Shown piece after piece: positions 1 through 20,861 of a DNA stretch of 64,000 nt. The stretch spans positions 64,323,244 through 64,387,243 of the forward strand of contig NC_054743.1 of NCBI RefSeq assembly GCF_018143015.1, read 5' to 3'. The translations under genes were made by a program, and so were the position numbers. Position 1 is the first letter of the stretch. Each line of letters starts with the position of its first letter. The DNA is from Lytechinus variegatus. Lineage: Eukaryota > Echinodermata > Echinoidea > Temnopleuroida > Toxopneustidae. Below the pieces are notes generated by a model. That model ran no database searches and had not been told where the DNA came from. It saw nothing but the letters and a program-made list of their open reading frames with translations.

Positions 1-185
1 TCCGCGCACCAGCCTTGTCCTTGGGCGCGGCCGGGGGAAGTCCGGGCGACTCACTCACCTTGTTCCGTAGTCATTTTGACTGGGCAGACTCGCACAGAGA
101 AAGGCTTGCACTGCTCTGCAGTCTTGCACGATCTCTTCTTCGAAAACTGCAGTGTTTTTGCCAGTGAGTTCCGATGAAGACCATC
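1..185 (-). CDS. First exon of an unidentified gene running off the left edge
   Basis: On the minus strand an ATG at 74-72 in good context (A at -3) opens Met-Thr-Thr-Glu-Gln plus one base, then meets a strong splice donor (gtgagt, 58-53). Upstream lies a stop-free leader of about 110 bases, and a TATA-like box at 209-217 places the start of transcription near 185. The layout is that of a first exon with a short N-terminal coding piece; the remaining exons lie outside the window. Five residues are not enough to name the product. It is on the same strand as alpha-tubulin A1 and lies downstream of it, so it could be an unrelated neighbour. It does not encode an alpha-tubulin, which would begin with a lone ATG followed by an intron. 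Confidence 0.6.
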
Positions 186-208
186 GACAGCAGAAGAATT
201 AAATACCG

Positions 209-217
209 TTATATATA
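209..217 (-). promoter_or_regulatory. TATA-like box of the left-edge gene
   Basis: The minus strand reads TATATATAA about 135 bases upstream of the ATG of the left-edge first exon. This suits a transcription start near 185. The assignment rests on sequence and spacing only. Confidence 0.5.
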
Positions 218-917
218 ATCATTATGATACACGAACAAACAACTCCCCGCTATATTAGAGATTTTTTTATTGATGAATGAATGGTGTTTTCCTGCAAGAC
301 GGGTCGGGGTCGGGGGTCATAGCTAAGAGCGTGGATATCCGAGATATGCATGGCCGATCCGGTGACGTGACTCCGGAAGAACATACACATGAAGGATTGA
401 TAAACATCTCCACTTTCGTATGACAAAGTTTGGCATGATAAGCAGATACAAGGCTCTCTCCGGGGGCTCTCTCTATAACGTCACACTGTGATATTAGATC
501 TTTTTTTTAATCCAAAAATTGTGGAAATTCTTCATGAAAAAATCATAGTCCTAGCATTACGTTTCTCTAGATCGTATGCCTACATCAGGACAACCTCTTA
601 GACTTAGGACCGAAGAGACCTACTGTAAAGTACACAATGCCCCACAGTGAGTACCCCGTGTGTACCACAGTGGCCCGTATTCCGAAGTCAGTTTTAACTT
701 AGACCACGGTCTAAGCTTATTATGGGGAATCCAGAAATTCCAAAAGAAAATATATTGTTTATTACTTATGCTAACTATTTTGTTTCATTTTGTATTCATA
801 ACGAAGAAAAATACAGTTATCATTCCCAGACAATTATGAGAAATTTGGGTGTCATATATTGAGTTATTAAATTGAATGTTTACTGAATAGGGATACGTGC
901 CCCAATTGGCTCTCCAC
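218..917. other. Intergenic DNA without recognised genes
   Basis: This is AT-rich sequence between the left-edge promoter and the first transposon. No convincing reading frame, RNA gene or repeat unit was seen. Confidence 0.6.
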
Positions 918-1335
918 CACTGGCGTAAATCCCGGGGGGGGGGGATGGGGGATATATCCCCCCAGTTTTCGAGGAGGGGGGATGGCCTGTACAAACATCC
1001 CCCCACTTTTTACGAAAGAAATGAAAAAAAATCACAAGATAATTGTTTTATTGGTGAAAATTCTTCCTAAAATCCCGCTTAACAAATAAAACAATATTAT
1101 TGAATCATAAAATGCAAATAGAGAGCCAGTTCACCATTTCCAAACGAAATATTTATGTCCTTATTATAACATTGAAAAGAAACCCCGTTTCTTCCAATTC
1201 ATCAATGTTGGGGTCTTTGGGAAGGGATTAAGATGGAAGGTGAAACAATTTTTAATGTAATCTCTAATAAAACCATTTAACCATCATGGGGAAAAAAAGA
1301 TAATATATTGGAGGGGTATTTGCCATATGGACATA

Positions 1336-2691
1336 CAGTGGGGTAACTACGGGGGGGCGTGGGGCACATCCCCCCCCCAAACAAACGACGGGGAAAAGGG
1401 GGAAAAGGAGAAAATAGGGAGAAAGGAAGAGAAACGTAGTGGGAAATAAGAAAATATTGAGTAGAAGAAATAACCAGTTGTCTCACGATGTAGCAAACGT
1501 AGTCGTGAGACAACTGGTTATTTCTTCTACTCAATCCTTCACCACGATGAACCTCTTCCACATCATAAGAAAATATTATTCATTATAATGGTTAACTGGT
1601 TATTTCTTCTACTCAATCCTTCACCACGATGAACCTCTTCCACATCATAAGAAAATATTATTCATTATAATGTTATATAATTTTATGTTTTTATTCTGTT
1701 ATGTTACATTACATAAGAAACATTTTTATCATAACTTTATGAAACATAATTTGCCCAGGGCCTACGTCTTCAATGTTCTGGTGCTCGCATTGTCTGTTTA
1801 AAGAGATATATAAACCTGTTGTACTAAAACATCCCCTTTTTAAGTCAATATAAACCAAATATATTTCCTAGCACTTGAATTATCATTGTTTTATGTAGTG
1901 GCGTATGCTTCTTTTACATGAATCAAAAAGTGAAGCCCCATGTTAAGGTCTTCGTATGTATGAAACATTTCCTGTCCATGATAACGTTCGCATTAGTGGA
2001 TTGGTGAAATATGTCTGCTCTTCATGAATTCCTAAAATCAGTCCTTAAAATGTCCCTTCTGATCTGAATATCAAAAATTTTCAGCTCGCGCTTCGCGCTC
2101 GCATCATTTGGTTAATGAAATACGTCTGGTCCTAGTTAATTCCTACCAAGAAACCTTAGAATGCCCCACTTCAGGTCTGAATTATCTAAATTTTCAGCTC
2201 GCGCTTCGCGCTCGCAATATTTGATTAGTGAGATGCATATGATAATCATGATTGCAATGACTACAAAAATGTTTCATGTGTTCAGATGTAATTCTAATAA
2301 AATCAGCAAGCGCATGGAACTCGCATTAGATGCTTACGGTGAGAAATGCATACTCTTAATGGATTCCTAAAATATATTCCTTAAAATCTCGCTGTTTGGG
2401 GTCAAAATATACAAAAATTTCAGCTCGCGCTTCGCGCTCGCATTGTTTAGCGAGACAGGTACCTATCATGATTACACAAATTTGATTATAATGTCCCTTT
2501 TTAGGTGTGAATATAAAAAAAATTCAGCTCCCGCTTCGCGCTCGCATTATTTGATCAGTGAGATACATATCCGTTTAATGACATTGTCCTTAAAATGTCT
2601 CTATTAGGTCAGTATAACTGGCAACTGAGCGCGCTTCGCGCGCTCACTCAGTGATTTAAAAATTTTGCTGGTGACCCACGGCACGCCACTG
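1336..2691. mobile_element. Inner hAT-like element nested in the outer one
   Basis: The 5' terminus is CAGTGGGGTAACTACGGGG, and the 3' end is the imperfect complement ...CACGGCACGCCACTG. The 8-bp target duplication TGGACATA is exact at 1328-1335 and 2692-2699. The interior holds a perfect 33-bp foldback, an 80-bp direct duplication (1512-1590 and 1594-1671), and five or six irregular repeats carrying CTCGCGCTTCGCGCTCGCA spaced by about 100-130 bases (2080-2560), ending in GCGCGCTTCGCGCGCTC. No transposase is encoded. Being nested, it is younger than the outer element. Confidence 0.85.
1456..1535. repeat. Perfect 33-bp hairpin
   Basis: Arms 1456-1488 and 1503-1535 are exact reverse complements (33 of 33) separated by a 14-base loop. 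The right arm is followed by sequence that is directly duplicated just downstream. The hairpin lies inside the inner hAT-like element and looks like a recent rearrangement of it. Confidence 0.85.
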
Positions 2692-2862
2692 TGGACATAT
2701 CAATGACAATACCTTGCATATCTAAAAACATGATTGCAAAAAAAGCCAAAAAAGTATTTCAGTCATCCCCCCACCCATCAACACGGATTTACGCCAGTGC
2801 TCTCCACATTTAAACCACAACATTAAACCAGGGTTTTATTTATGACCACTTTTTTATTTATT

Positions 2863-2889
2863 TATGACCACTCGGCCACGGCACCTCCT
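2863..2889 (-). repeat. Fragment of a tRNA-derived SINE head
   Basis: The stretch GACCACTCGGCCACGGCAC followed by CTCC matches exactly the 5' end of the SINE head at 28036-28058, in the same orientation. Only the acceptor and D-arm part remains. Confidence 0.55.
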
Positions 2890-3571
2890 AATCCACAGTC
2901 GATTTCAGTCGTAAATCGTTTTTATTTTCACAATCGATGAGTCGGCACCTACAGAAAACTTGCAATAAAAACTAATGCACTTCGAAATACAGTTCTTTTC
3001 TCAACTTTATTTGATATTCAGACATTGACACAGACATGGCAACAATAAATCAATAGAATATATTCGAAATAAGCCTCATTGAGTCTCGGTTTTTCACTCT
3101 ATGAAGCAGCCTAACTCATGACATGGCAAAGAAATTACTCTTGAAATGGTCAAAATATATTGGGGAATGTATATCCGACATAAAAATGAAATTGAAAAAA
3201 AAATCAGCCCAAATGTTGGGACATTCTAAACAATGATTTTGACAATTGTTTTCGGTGGATTCACATTCACCAAATTCACCATTTTCAAGAGAGGGTGTAA
3301 GACTCCATAGGAGTTCACAGCTCTTCTGTGGCAGTCACACAAACCATACAGACGTCAAACCGATCAAAGATTTAACGTTATTTTTAAAGACAAACTAGTT
3401 TGGAATCGGCTTCGTTGGGGTGTGAATGTGATAGCGGGGTCACGTAACACAAACATTAGCAATTAAACGTACGCTTGATTGTAACAATTGATTATTCATT
3501 GTAGTCAATGAAATCACTCGTAAAGATATTCTTCTACGATGATTGCGAAGCTGTGTGTTGTGGACACCAGA
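2890..3571. other. Intergenic AT-rich sequence
   Basis: No gene or repeat family was recognised between the SINE fragment and the next inverted-repeat element. Confidence 0.5.
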
Positions 3572-3850
3572 GCCCCGTCTTACATAGAGATACGATTGAT
3601 CCTATCAACCACAACGACGGAAAGCCAGCAACTTCGACATCTAAAAATACAAAATGTTTTCTAGATATGATGTATATTCATACATCCATTGTTTCCTATA
3701 AAATTCAGTGTGTTTCTTGCCCGGCATCTTGTTCTTCACAAAGTACATTGTTCAAATTAAGTGTAGAAAAAGAAAATTTACGACACTGATGGATTTCGAT
3801 AGAGTTACGATTGATCGGATCAATTGTAACTCATTGTAAAACGGGACCCT
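3572..3850. mobile_element. Inverted-repeat MITE, CCCGTCTTACA family, copy 1
   Basis: The left end (CCCCGTCTTACATAGAGATA followed by CGATTGATC) is mirrored at the right end (GATCGG...GTAACTCATTGTAAAACGGG). The same termini and length recur at 19992-20264. It is a short non-coding element of about 275 bp with terminal inverted repeats. No superfamily assignment was possible because a target duplication is not clear. Confidence 0.6.
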
Positions 3851-4571
3851 GAAGCGCAGGTTGACGTTTTTGGTGTGTTAAGAGTCGAGGCTTGCAAAGA
3901 GCAAATTAAACCAGAGAATCTCAAAGAAAGACATTGGCAAGAAACATAGCAAGAGGATTATACATCACACAATCATCATCGATAGAAAGATAGTATGATC
4001 ATATAATTTAAGTAGAACATAATCACAGAAATATCAAATATTTGGACTCATTTATCATAACAATATTCATATAGAAAACAAAAATATCTCCTGATTTTTC
4101 TTAAAATTGCTTAAGATATCATTTGGGAATAGAAGTCTTTGTGGTGAGTTCACAAACATATTATTTACCCAAAGTACGCATAATGTCTTTAATTTAATTT
4201 GATTTACCCCCCCCCCCTTGCATCCATTATCAGCTCGGCCGCTTTTCTCCCTCTCTTTCATTTTGATCCATACATTTCAACAATCATACCTCCCCCCTTT
4301 CCCAAGAATAAATTCTGGTGTACGTATATTGACAGGTAATAGAAAGTTTAAAGTATTTTGTTGAGAGAATGTCATGACGAGGCAGTAGTAATGAAATATG
4401 GAACTTCAATCGGGTCTTGTTTCACAAAATTGTAAAACCTGATATTTGATAAGATAGCTATTAAAGGCTGATGAAATAATAGCATTTGATTGGTTGATAT
4501 CAAATTTGTATTTATTTTTATTGCTTTTTTATAATAAATTTCAGGAAACATAGTCCCGACCGTCTGGATAT
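3851..4571 (-). other. 3' flank and probable 3' UTR of alpha-tubulin A1
   Basis: Two minus-strand AATAAA signals lie at 4511-4516 and 4517-4522, about 50-60 bases after the A1 stop codon, which suits a short 3' UTR. The remainder is AT-rich with a C run at 4206-4217. No other gene is seen. Confidence 0.55.
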
Positions 4572-14614
<10,043 letters not shown>

Positions 14615-14785
14615 ATTGATGAATATTTAGACTCAACAACTGAGAAGAATTGAAGAAGAAGATGATGATTATGTTGGTATTTTCGATTGATAAAAGTTCC
14701 TGCGTCTTCTCAGAGCCGTCTTCGATGGGCGGACCAAGAAGCAAGAGGGTGGTGGAAGCGAAGCTGAGTATTATCAGAAGTGAGT
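14615..14785 (-). other. 5' UTR of alpha-tubulin A1 exon 1
   Basis: This is the leader between the predicted start of transcription (about 14780) and the ATG. It is rich in CT and CTTCTT words and lacks the leader element shared by A2-A5. Confidence 0.55.
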
Positions 14786-14808
14786 TTGGTTTATCGGTTG
14801 GCGCAAGG

Positions 14809-14815
14809 TTTTATA
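14809..14815 (-). promoter_or_regulatory. TATA box of alpha-tubulin A1
   Basis: TATAAAA on the minus strand, about 195 bases upstream of the exon-1 ATG. It supports the placement of exon 1 here. A MITE begins about 60 bases further upstream. Confidence 0.65.
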
Positions 14816-14876
14816 CTAACTTTTAACATCCGGGGTTAACCAACGCCAGGAACAGGAAGGGGTGATTTGGGATTCG

Positions 14877-15410
14877 TTTAAAGGGATGGTTCGGGTTCAA
14901 AATATTTATATCTGAATAAATAGAGTAAAATTCACTGAGGAAAATGATGAAAGTTTCATCAAAATAGGATAACAAGTAACGAAGTTATTGAATTTCAAAT
15001 TTTGTCAATATTTTGTAAAAATATAGTTATATGCACATCGTCATGAATAATTCATTAGCTGGGGTGACGATGTCACATCTCCGCTTTCCCTTTTCTTGTG
15101 ATATTATATGAAATCATAAATGTTTCATTTTTTCATACATGGGTAAGTGATGTGTCTCCATTATGATGAAATAGGCTGAGGCAACAGAAACTAATGTACT
15201 GAATCAGTTGTCAATCCAATTGTTTTAGTTCTTGGTAGAAAAAAAAATGATTAAACCTAATAGACATGCCTAGAACTGTTTTACCGGAATAATGCAAATC
15301 TTTAGGATTAATAACTTCGTTATTTGTTATCAAATTTTGAGCATTTTGCTTTGTGAATTTTACTCTATTTATTGAGATATAGATATCTCCAGCCTGGACC
15401 ATCCTTTAAA
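14877..15410. mobile_element. MITE with long inverted termini upstream of A1
   Basis: The left end TTTAAAGGGATGGTTCGGG and the right end (complement TTTAAAGGATGGTCCAGGC) are inverted. A further exact inverted match of about 20 bases (AATAAATAGAGTAAAATTCA) extends the arms to about 60 bases. It is about 530 bp and non-coding. It abuts the A1 core promoter. Confidence 0.75.
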
Positions 15411-15649
15411 GGGCAGGCGAATCACTTCCAAAAGAATGTTTTATTTTTAATTACCTCGATTTTTTCATGAAAATGAACTTGTTGTTTAATTGAATTTTAA
15501 GAAATCTACAGCTTGTATATGCCTACGATATTGGCAATGTCGTGGATGAAAAGGGGGAAATAGGCGAAGATTAATTCCTATACTTACAAAAAAAGATCAA
15601 TTTTAGACCCCATCCCCCTTCCAACTTCGATGACATATATATTGGTGAC

Positions 15650-15735
15650 ACGATATTTGCTTCGCGGACAATTGCTCCGGGCTTTTATTTCGACTAAGAT
15701 ATAGGGTTAGGTTTTTTTTAGGATAGGGCATATTC
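15650..15735. mobile_element. Half copy of the ATTTGCTCCGG MITE
   Basis: ATATTTGCTTCGCGGACAAT followed by TGCTCCGGGC and ATTTCGACTAAGATATAGGG match the left half of the element at 36454-36628. No right terminus was found. Confidence 0.55.
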
Positions 15736-15780
15736 ATGATATTGTTAAATCGAGGATCGCATTTGGTCATTCCATTAGTG

Positions 15781-16069
15781 TGGTCGTTGGGTCCAGTGGT
15801 TAAGACTCTCGCCTTTCAACTTGAAAGACGTGGCTTCGATTCCAAGCCATGGCGTGTTTTCCTTCGGCAAGAAATTTGCCAAAAATTGTGCTGCGCTCAA
15901 CCCAGGTGGGGTAAATGGGTTCCGGCAGGAAGTAATTCCTCTAGAAGCTGTGAGCACCGGAATTGGTAGACTAGCTTAGACTTAGTAATACAGGAGTGCC
16001 TTGAGCATCTAGCAAGGTGGATACGTGCGCTATGCAAATCCAATATTATTTATTCATCTATTTATTATT
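15781..16069 (+). mobile_element. tRNA-derived SINE (family 1), full length
   Basis: The tRNA-like head has an A box (CCAGTGGTTAAGACTC) and a B box (GGCTTCGATTCC). The body contains TTCCTTCGGCAAGAAATTTG and GCTGCGCTCAACCCAGGTGG, and the tail ends GCGCTATGCAAATCC plus an ATT-rich tract. Target duplications CATTAGTG lie at 15773-15780 and 16070-16077. Related pieces occur at 32873-33140 and 40495-40590. Confidence 0.8.
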
Positions 16070-16077
16070 CATTAGTG

Positions 16078-16758
16078 CGTGGAATTTACAGTGGATCAAT
16101 ATTGTCGCAAGAGCAAAATGAATGTCATGTAACCGGATATTAACCAATGGATTACTCCTTTGTGTCTAATCAATGTAGATATTTTTGTTGGTGAATTGGG
16201 CCGATATGCAAAGACGTAGCGACTTCCCATTCGTTATTATTTGTTATTCAGCAATGATAACACAAATATTATAATATCAAAATTATCTCATTGACCTTTT
16301 TTTTATATGTTTATCAAGATCATGGGTTAGTTCCATAACGTAATATAATTACTTATCATTATAGTAACTGTGGTAGCAGAGCCCTGCATCCAATCAAATT
16401 CGAGATTTCAATTGGTACACACCTGCAGAATGACAGTTACTATGATTACTGTAATCGTAGGTTATTCATGAAACGGGCCTCGATTCCAGTTCACCTGATT
16501 ATCTCAGAAGACATGCTCACTCCCCAGGTTGACTTTTATGAGTAAAATTTAATTTTGAATAGGTTATCACGTTCATGACCATAATAGACGATTATTGTTG
16601 CATTATTAATGTAAATTGTGATACCTTCGTGATCATAATAGACGATTATTGTTGTTGCATTATTAATATAAATCGCGATCAGTTCTGAAAAGGATACGCA
16701 TGCCAAATGAATAAAAATCTGTTCAACATTATAAATGATAACGGGATTATTATAGCCA
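16078..16758. other. Intergenic DNA with an imperfect local duplication
   Basis: A stretch near 16560-16675 repeats TCATGACCATAATAGACGAT-like words about 60 bases apart. No gene was recognised. Confidence 0.45.
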
Positions 16759-16940
16759 ATCATCAATCAATTAAACAGTCACTCAAAGAAACAATCAGTC
16801 AGTCAATCAATGAATGCTGAATCAATCAGTCAACCAACCAACCAATCAATCATTCAATCAATCAGTCAGTCAGTCAATCAATCAATCATTCAATCAATCA
16901 GTCAGTCAATCAAATCAATCATTCAATCAATCAATCAATT
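16759..16940. repeat. (CAAT/CAGT)n tetranucleotide array
   Basis: Irregular runs of TCAATCAATCAGTCAG on the plus strand. Low complexity. Confidence 0.85.
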
Positions 16941-17139
16941 TTAGAGATTACTTGGAGTAAGGTTTTTATGGATTCAGAAACAATCTCAAGCAATCTTGCG
17001 ACAAAAATGAGGGACTCATTTCGATTATATCTTAATGGAATTTCTGTCAACACTATTCCATGTCTGAATCCTCCTCCAAAATATCTAGGTTTGAATTAAA
17101 CTGAAAATATCTAAAACGACATTGAGAGCGTGAACTGTG

Positions 17140-17378
17140 CACTGTAAAAACTGTGGGGTTAAAACTGACACCAGTTGGTGTTAATAGAGGACCACACCCT
17201 GAGGTGTTAAAACTACACCCTAGAGATTGAACATAACACCAAAGAGTGTAAATGTAACAACCAAGTGTGTTGTAATAGCACCTATGGGTGTAAAACTAAC
17301 ACCACCAATTTAACATCGGTGTAAAACAACTGGTGTGGTCCTCTATGTACACCGGCTAACACCACAGTTTTTGCAGTG
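17140..17378. mobile_element. CACTGTAAAAACTG MITE, copy 2
   Basis: It starts CACTGTAAAAACTGTGGGG and ends CACCACAGTTTTTGCAGTG. It is colinear with the copy at 13645-13889, including the internal ATAGAGGACCACACC / GGTGTGGTCCTCTAT pair. It is less decayed at its termini than copy 1. Confidence 0.8.
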
Positions 17379-18095
17379 TAAATATCGTGAAGATGAATAC
17401 GAGGGTGTTGTGGTAGAACGTTTGTCACGATGTGTATACTTATCACGGATATGTGACGTTAAACAAAACCAAAACCTGCTTCCCCTCGTTTTTCTTACAG
17501 GACAGTGGCATAACAATTTTATTTCTTTCGGGCGGGGGGGGGGGCAGGGAAATCAAAAGGATCTGAAAACAACCTGAAACTGCTGATTTAATTCGCGTTG
17601 TTGTTTGCATTTTCATTTTTCAAACATTTTTGGAGCATCTATCCTATTTTTTGTTCATTTATTACTTTTTTGTCGATGATTCTCAATGCAGTATTTGCAA
17701 TATTGCAAAATTCTATTTGGATCTTCCTATCACATTTGTATTTCGTACCCTGCAATCGAGACTTTGTAAACAACCCCAAAAACAAACAAACATGCATTTC
17801 TAATGCTATACGTGTGTTTTGATTGGATTGAAATTAATTGAAATTGAATTGGGATAGCTACCCCACCCACACATTTTTCATTTACTTCCACTAGACTGTG
17901 ATCTAAGTTCCATGATAACAATTCAAAGAACAACAGGAAGGACAGTTGCCTTTGCAGGAAACAACAATAAGAGGAAAACACTCTGCCGGAAGTGATTGTT
18001 CAAAGATTATCATCAGAAAGGAAGCATGGGAAGGCTATGGTGGCCTGTGATAAATGGTAAAACTTATTTCCCGGTGCAACATGCTTCATACTAAA
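17379..18095. other. Intergenic DNA
   Basis: Nothing gene-like was seen. A possible hAT-type left end (CAGTGGCATAACAATTTTAT) at about 17511 is followed by a G run, but no partner end was found. Confidence 0.45.
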
Positions 18096-18103
18096 CACAA
18101 TAC

Positions 18104-18240
18104 CATAGGCGGCGATTTCGTAACCTTTTTTTGACCATCTAAGGGGGGGGGGGTGACGAGACGACCAACTATCTTAAGATGCTGTACACAATTTGAAAAT
18201 GGAGGGGGCGTCCTTCAGGCCCTCGCGATAGCTGCCAATG
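18104..18240. mobile_element. Small hAT-like MITE with perfect target duplication
   Basis: The ends CATAGGCGGCGATTTCG and ...CGCGATAGCTGCCAATG are inverted with mismatches. The 8-bp flanks CACAATAC at 18096-18103 and 18241-18248 are identical. It is 137 bp with an internal G run and encodes nothing. Confidence 0.85.
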
Positions 18241-18259
18241 CACAATACCAAGCCATTAT

Positions 18260-18714
18260 TTCATGGTTCATTTATTTCTTCTTTCACAACATTTGTACAT
18301 AACATTAGTTAACAACATCATACAAAATACTTTTTACATCAAAGTACTTTGATTGTCACGCACACTTAAAATCTACAAAGATCATATTAAAAAGAAAAGG
18401 TCCCCCAAAAGAGAATACATGGCATGAAATTGTAACTAGTTTAAAAGAGATTAGAGGTAAAATTTACCCAGAAAAACAGAACAAAACTGCATAAAATCAT
18501 GTGAGGGTGAGGGAGTATTTACAAAGAAGATTTTGATAAGTACAAAGGGAAAAGGTTAACAGGGGGATGAAGGATGGAGGGGAGAGAAAAGTGGACACAA
18601 AACAAAGGAACAAGAAAAGAGATAGGCTTAGAAAATGTCCCTTGCCTAGTTACAGGTATAGTGCACGTTTGATTGTCACGCACACTTAAAATCTACAAAG
18701 ATCATATTAAAAAG
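18260..18714 (-). mobile_element. Probable LINE 3' region
   Basis: This is AT-rich sequence on the distal side of the minus-strand reverse-transcriptase remnant at 19055-19525, so it is likely part of the same inserted LINE. A 47-base block (TTTGATTGTCACGCACAC...) occurs at 18350-18396 and again at 18668-18714 as a direct repeat. Confidence 0.45.
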
Positions 18715-18852
18715 GTGCACGTTTGTGCACGTTTCGTGCTTGATTGAAATGAATCCAATGACGGGGTAATAATATGCTGTAACGCGCTTTGGGCCACTCT
18801 GGGAAAAGCGCTTTATAAAAATTGGCTATTATTATTATTATTATTATTATAG
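18715..18852 (+). mobile_element. SINE 3' end with (ATT)n tail
   Basis: AACGCGCTTTGGGCC...AAAGCGCTTTATAAAAATTGG followed by (ATT)n is the typical 3' end of invertebrate SINEs. It interrupts the minus-strand LINE sequence on both sides. Confidence 0.6.
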
Positions 18853-19054
18853 GGGTTAGGAAGATTGAAAGAAAAGGAGTGAGATAGAGAAAGGGAAAAC
18901 AAACATAGTCACAAGAGGAAAGTTGGTTAAATGAATATGAGGGGCCAGCCTGGAGAAAGAGGGGATTGACAAATGAGCTAAGAAAATAGTAATAAAACTT
19001 AAACAGGTCATACGACATTGTATTTACATTAAATATTATCAACATAATGACTCA

Positions 19055-19525
19055 GTAAAAGCAATTCAGTTTGCGTTTGAAAACAGAGACACTGACAGAA
19101 CAAGTTACATCAATAGGAAGTGAATTCCAATACTTAGGACCAGTATAAGCGAGTGTTTTTAGAGCAAAGGCGGTTCTTACCCGTGGCATATGTAGTGCAG
19201 TTGCCTGTCTAGTATTATAACTGTGAACTTGATTGTTCTTTCGAAACATTTGCGCAAATGTATTCGAGAGTGTACCACTTTCATGATCATACATGAGTAA
19301 ACCTAACTGTAAAAGATAAATATCTTCTACCTTTAATAGTTTATTATTATAGAACAAAACATTAGTGTGTGTACGGTAATCTGCATTGAAAACAATTATT
19401 ATCACCATGATCACCCTTTTTTGAGTGACAAGTATCTTTTCTAGTTGGGTTTTTAGAGACTTTCCCCATGCCAAAACTCCGAAATGAAGATAAGGCAAAA
19501 TAAGAGTTGAATACAAAATAAGCAA
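19055..19525 (-). pseudogene. LINE reverse-transcriptase C-terminal remnant
   Basis: This is an open stretch of 157 codons. It contains the post-catalytic part of a non-LTR retrotransposon reverse transcriptase: LPYLHFGVLAWG near the start, TQKRVIM, YRTHTNVLF, LLKVEDIYLLQLGLLMYDH, HSYNTRQATALHMPRVRT, FALKTLAYTGPKYWNSLP and a final FKRKL. Catalytic blocks (the YxDD region) are absent, so this is a 5'-truncated dead copy, as is usual for LINEs. The continuous frame suggests a fairly recent insertion. Family assignment is by recognised phrases only. Confidence 0.8.
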
Positions 19526-19991
19526 AATTTATTTTGGGACATAATGTTTTAACTTGTAGATTACACCAGCATTTCTAGACAAAACTTTACAAATATTATT
19601 ACAGTGATATTTCCAACTTAAATTCTCATATTTGAAGCTAGTATATGGTTTAGTGTGATATCATAGTCTCTGGAATACTTAGATTAGTCAATTAGGAAAG
19701 GATATTGATAGGGCCTTGTAACCCAAAAATTGCGCGAAAAAAAGTATACATATGCCACGTAAATTTTTAAAAAGACACACACAAAAAAGTCAATGAATTG
19801 TAGATACATCGAAGTGGATTCTGCATTGCATTCGTGCAATTATTACCATATAATTAGCTTCATCGTTCTTACTATGCTATGATAAAGATGAGACGAAATT
19901 GACAAAATCGTCCTTCCTGCACATCTGACATAAAAATATTTTGAGGTATTAAATTGTCCAACCGTCTGTTATGCAACAGGAAACCGACAAA

Positions 19992-20264
19992 GCCCGTCTA
20001 ACAAAGAGTCACGATTGATCCGATCAACATCACGTATAATGGAAATCCCTCACTGCCATCATTTTTCATACAGAAAATTTGCACAACGACCTTTGTTAAC
20101 ACAAAGAAGCACACTGACTCTTGAAGAGAACGATGAATGTAGGAATATACATTATATCTAGAAAATATTTTGAACAAACATTTGTTTTAGATGGGGACAT
20201 TATTGCTGGTGTTCCATAGTTGTGATTGATTGGATCTATCGTAACTGTTTGTGAGACGGGACCC
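19992..20264. mobile_element. CCCGTCTTACA family MITE, copy 2
   Basis: The left end GCCCGTCTAACAAAGAGTCA plus CGATTGATCCGATC is mirrored at the right end (GATTGGATCTATCGTAACTG ... GAGACGGGACC). It matches the element at 3572-3850 in ends and length. Another right-end-like piece lies at 23500-23530 (AATCGTAAAAAT...TTACGGGACCC). Confidence 0.6.
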
Positions 20265-20478
20265 AGGGCCACGCTCCGTAAAGAATTCCGTTGAACGAAA
20301 GTTCTTCAAAGACCTCTGATTGGTTGAAAATCGAATTGCGTTTGATTTTTTTAAAGATATGTCTGATTGCAACTCTAGCATGTGCACTACGTGCGGCCTT
20401 TATACAAGGATACCGTCACACCTGTGAAAGCGCGACTTCAGACTGACCAATAGTATGCCAACCATTTTTTCTTTAAAC

Positions 20479-20632
20479 AAAGGCACACCTAGTTAACAGG
20501 AATGCGTATAGCATTTCTATTTATTTGAATACAGGATAAAAGGGCATCCCTCGCGCGGCCGGGATCGAACCCCGGACTTAGCATGTACAGTCGAGCACCT
20601 CAGACAACTCGGTCACTGCAACTCCGCATTGC
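20479..20632 (-). mobile_element. tRNA-derived SINE (family 2), copy 1
   Basis: On the minus strand a tRNA-like head (TGCAGTGACCGAGTTGTCTG, B box GGGGTTCGATCCCGG) is followed by a body reading ATGCCCTTTTATCCTGTATT ... GCATTCCTGTTAACTAGGTG. The same head-body pair occurs at 27884-28058. Confidence 0.7.
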
Positions 20633-20861
20633 AGAACCATCAGTCGATTAATCGATTTGGAGTCAGTGTCTTCAAGCTATGGACTGTTGACAATGGACAG
20701 TCAAAGCTGATAGAGGGCCAATCCGTCAAAGAATCATAGGACTACATTAAGGTCCGATAAATATGTAAAATTCTCCACTGCTCCCTGTATCACGAAAAAG
20801 GGGGAATTTGATAGATTTCAATACTTTAAAGAATAATTTATATTCTGATGATATTTTGAGT

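Larger units (their letters stand above)
918..2799. mobile_element. Outer hAT-like non-autonomous DNA transposon
   Basis: The ends are inverted: CACTGGCGTAAATCC at 918-932 and its near complement (GGATTTACGCCAGTG) at 2785-2799. An exact 8-bp direct duplication, CTCTCCAC, flanks the element at 910-917 and 2800-2807. A CAxTGGCG-type terminus with an 8-bp target duplication is the signature of hAT transposons. No transposase frame is present, so it is non-autonomous. The subterminal regions are rich in G and C runs and carry a GGGGGATATATCCCCCC palindrome. A second hAT-like element is inserted inside it. Confidence 0.85.

Noticed and set aside
3508-3789. 93-codon open frame on the plus strand
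   Set aside because: It overlaps a MITE with inverted ends and shows no recognisable domain.
17511-17560. hAT-type left end CAGTGGCATAAC followed by a G run
   Set aside because: Plausible terminus, but no matching right end within several kilobases.
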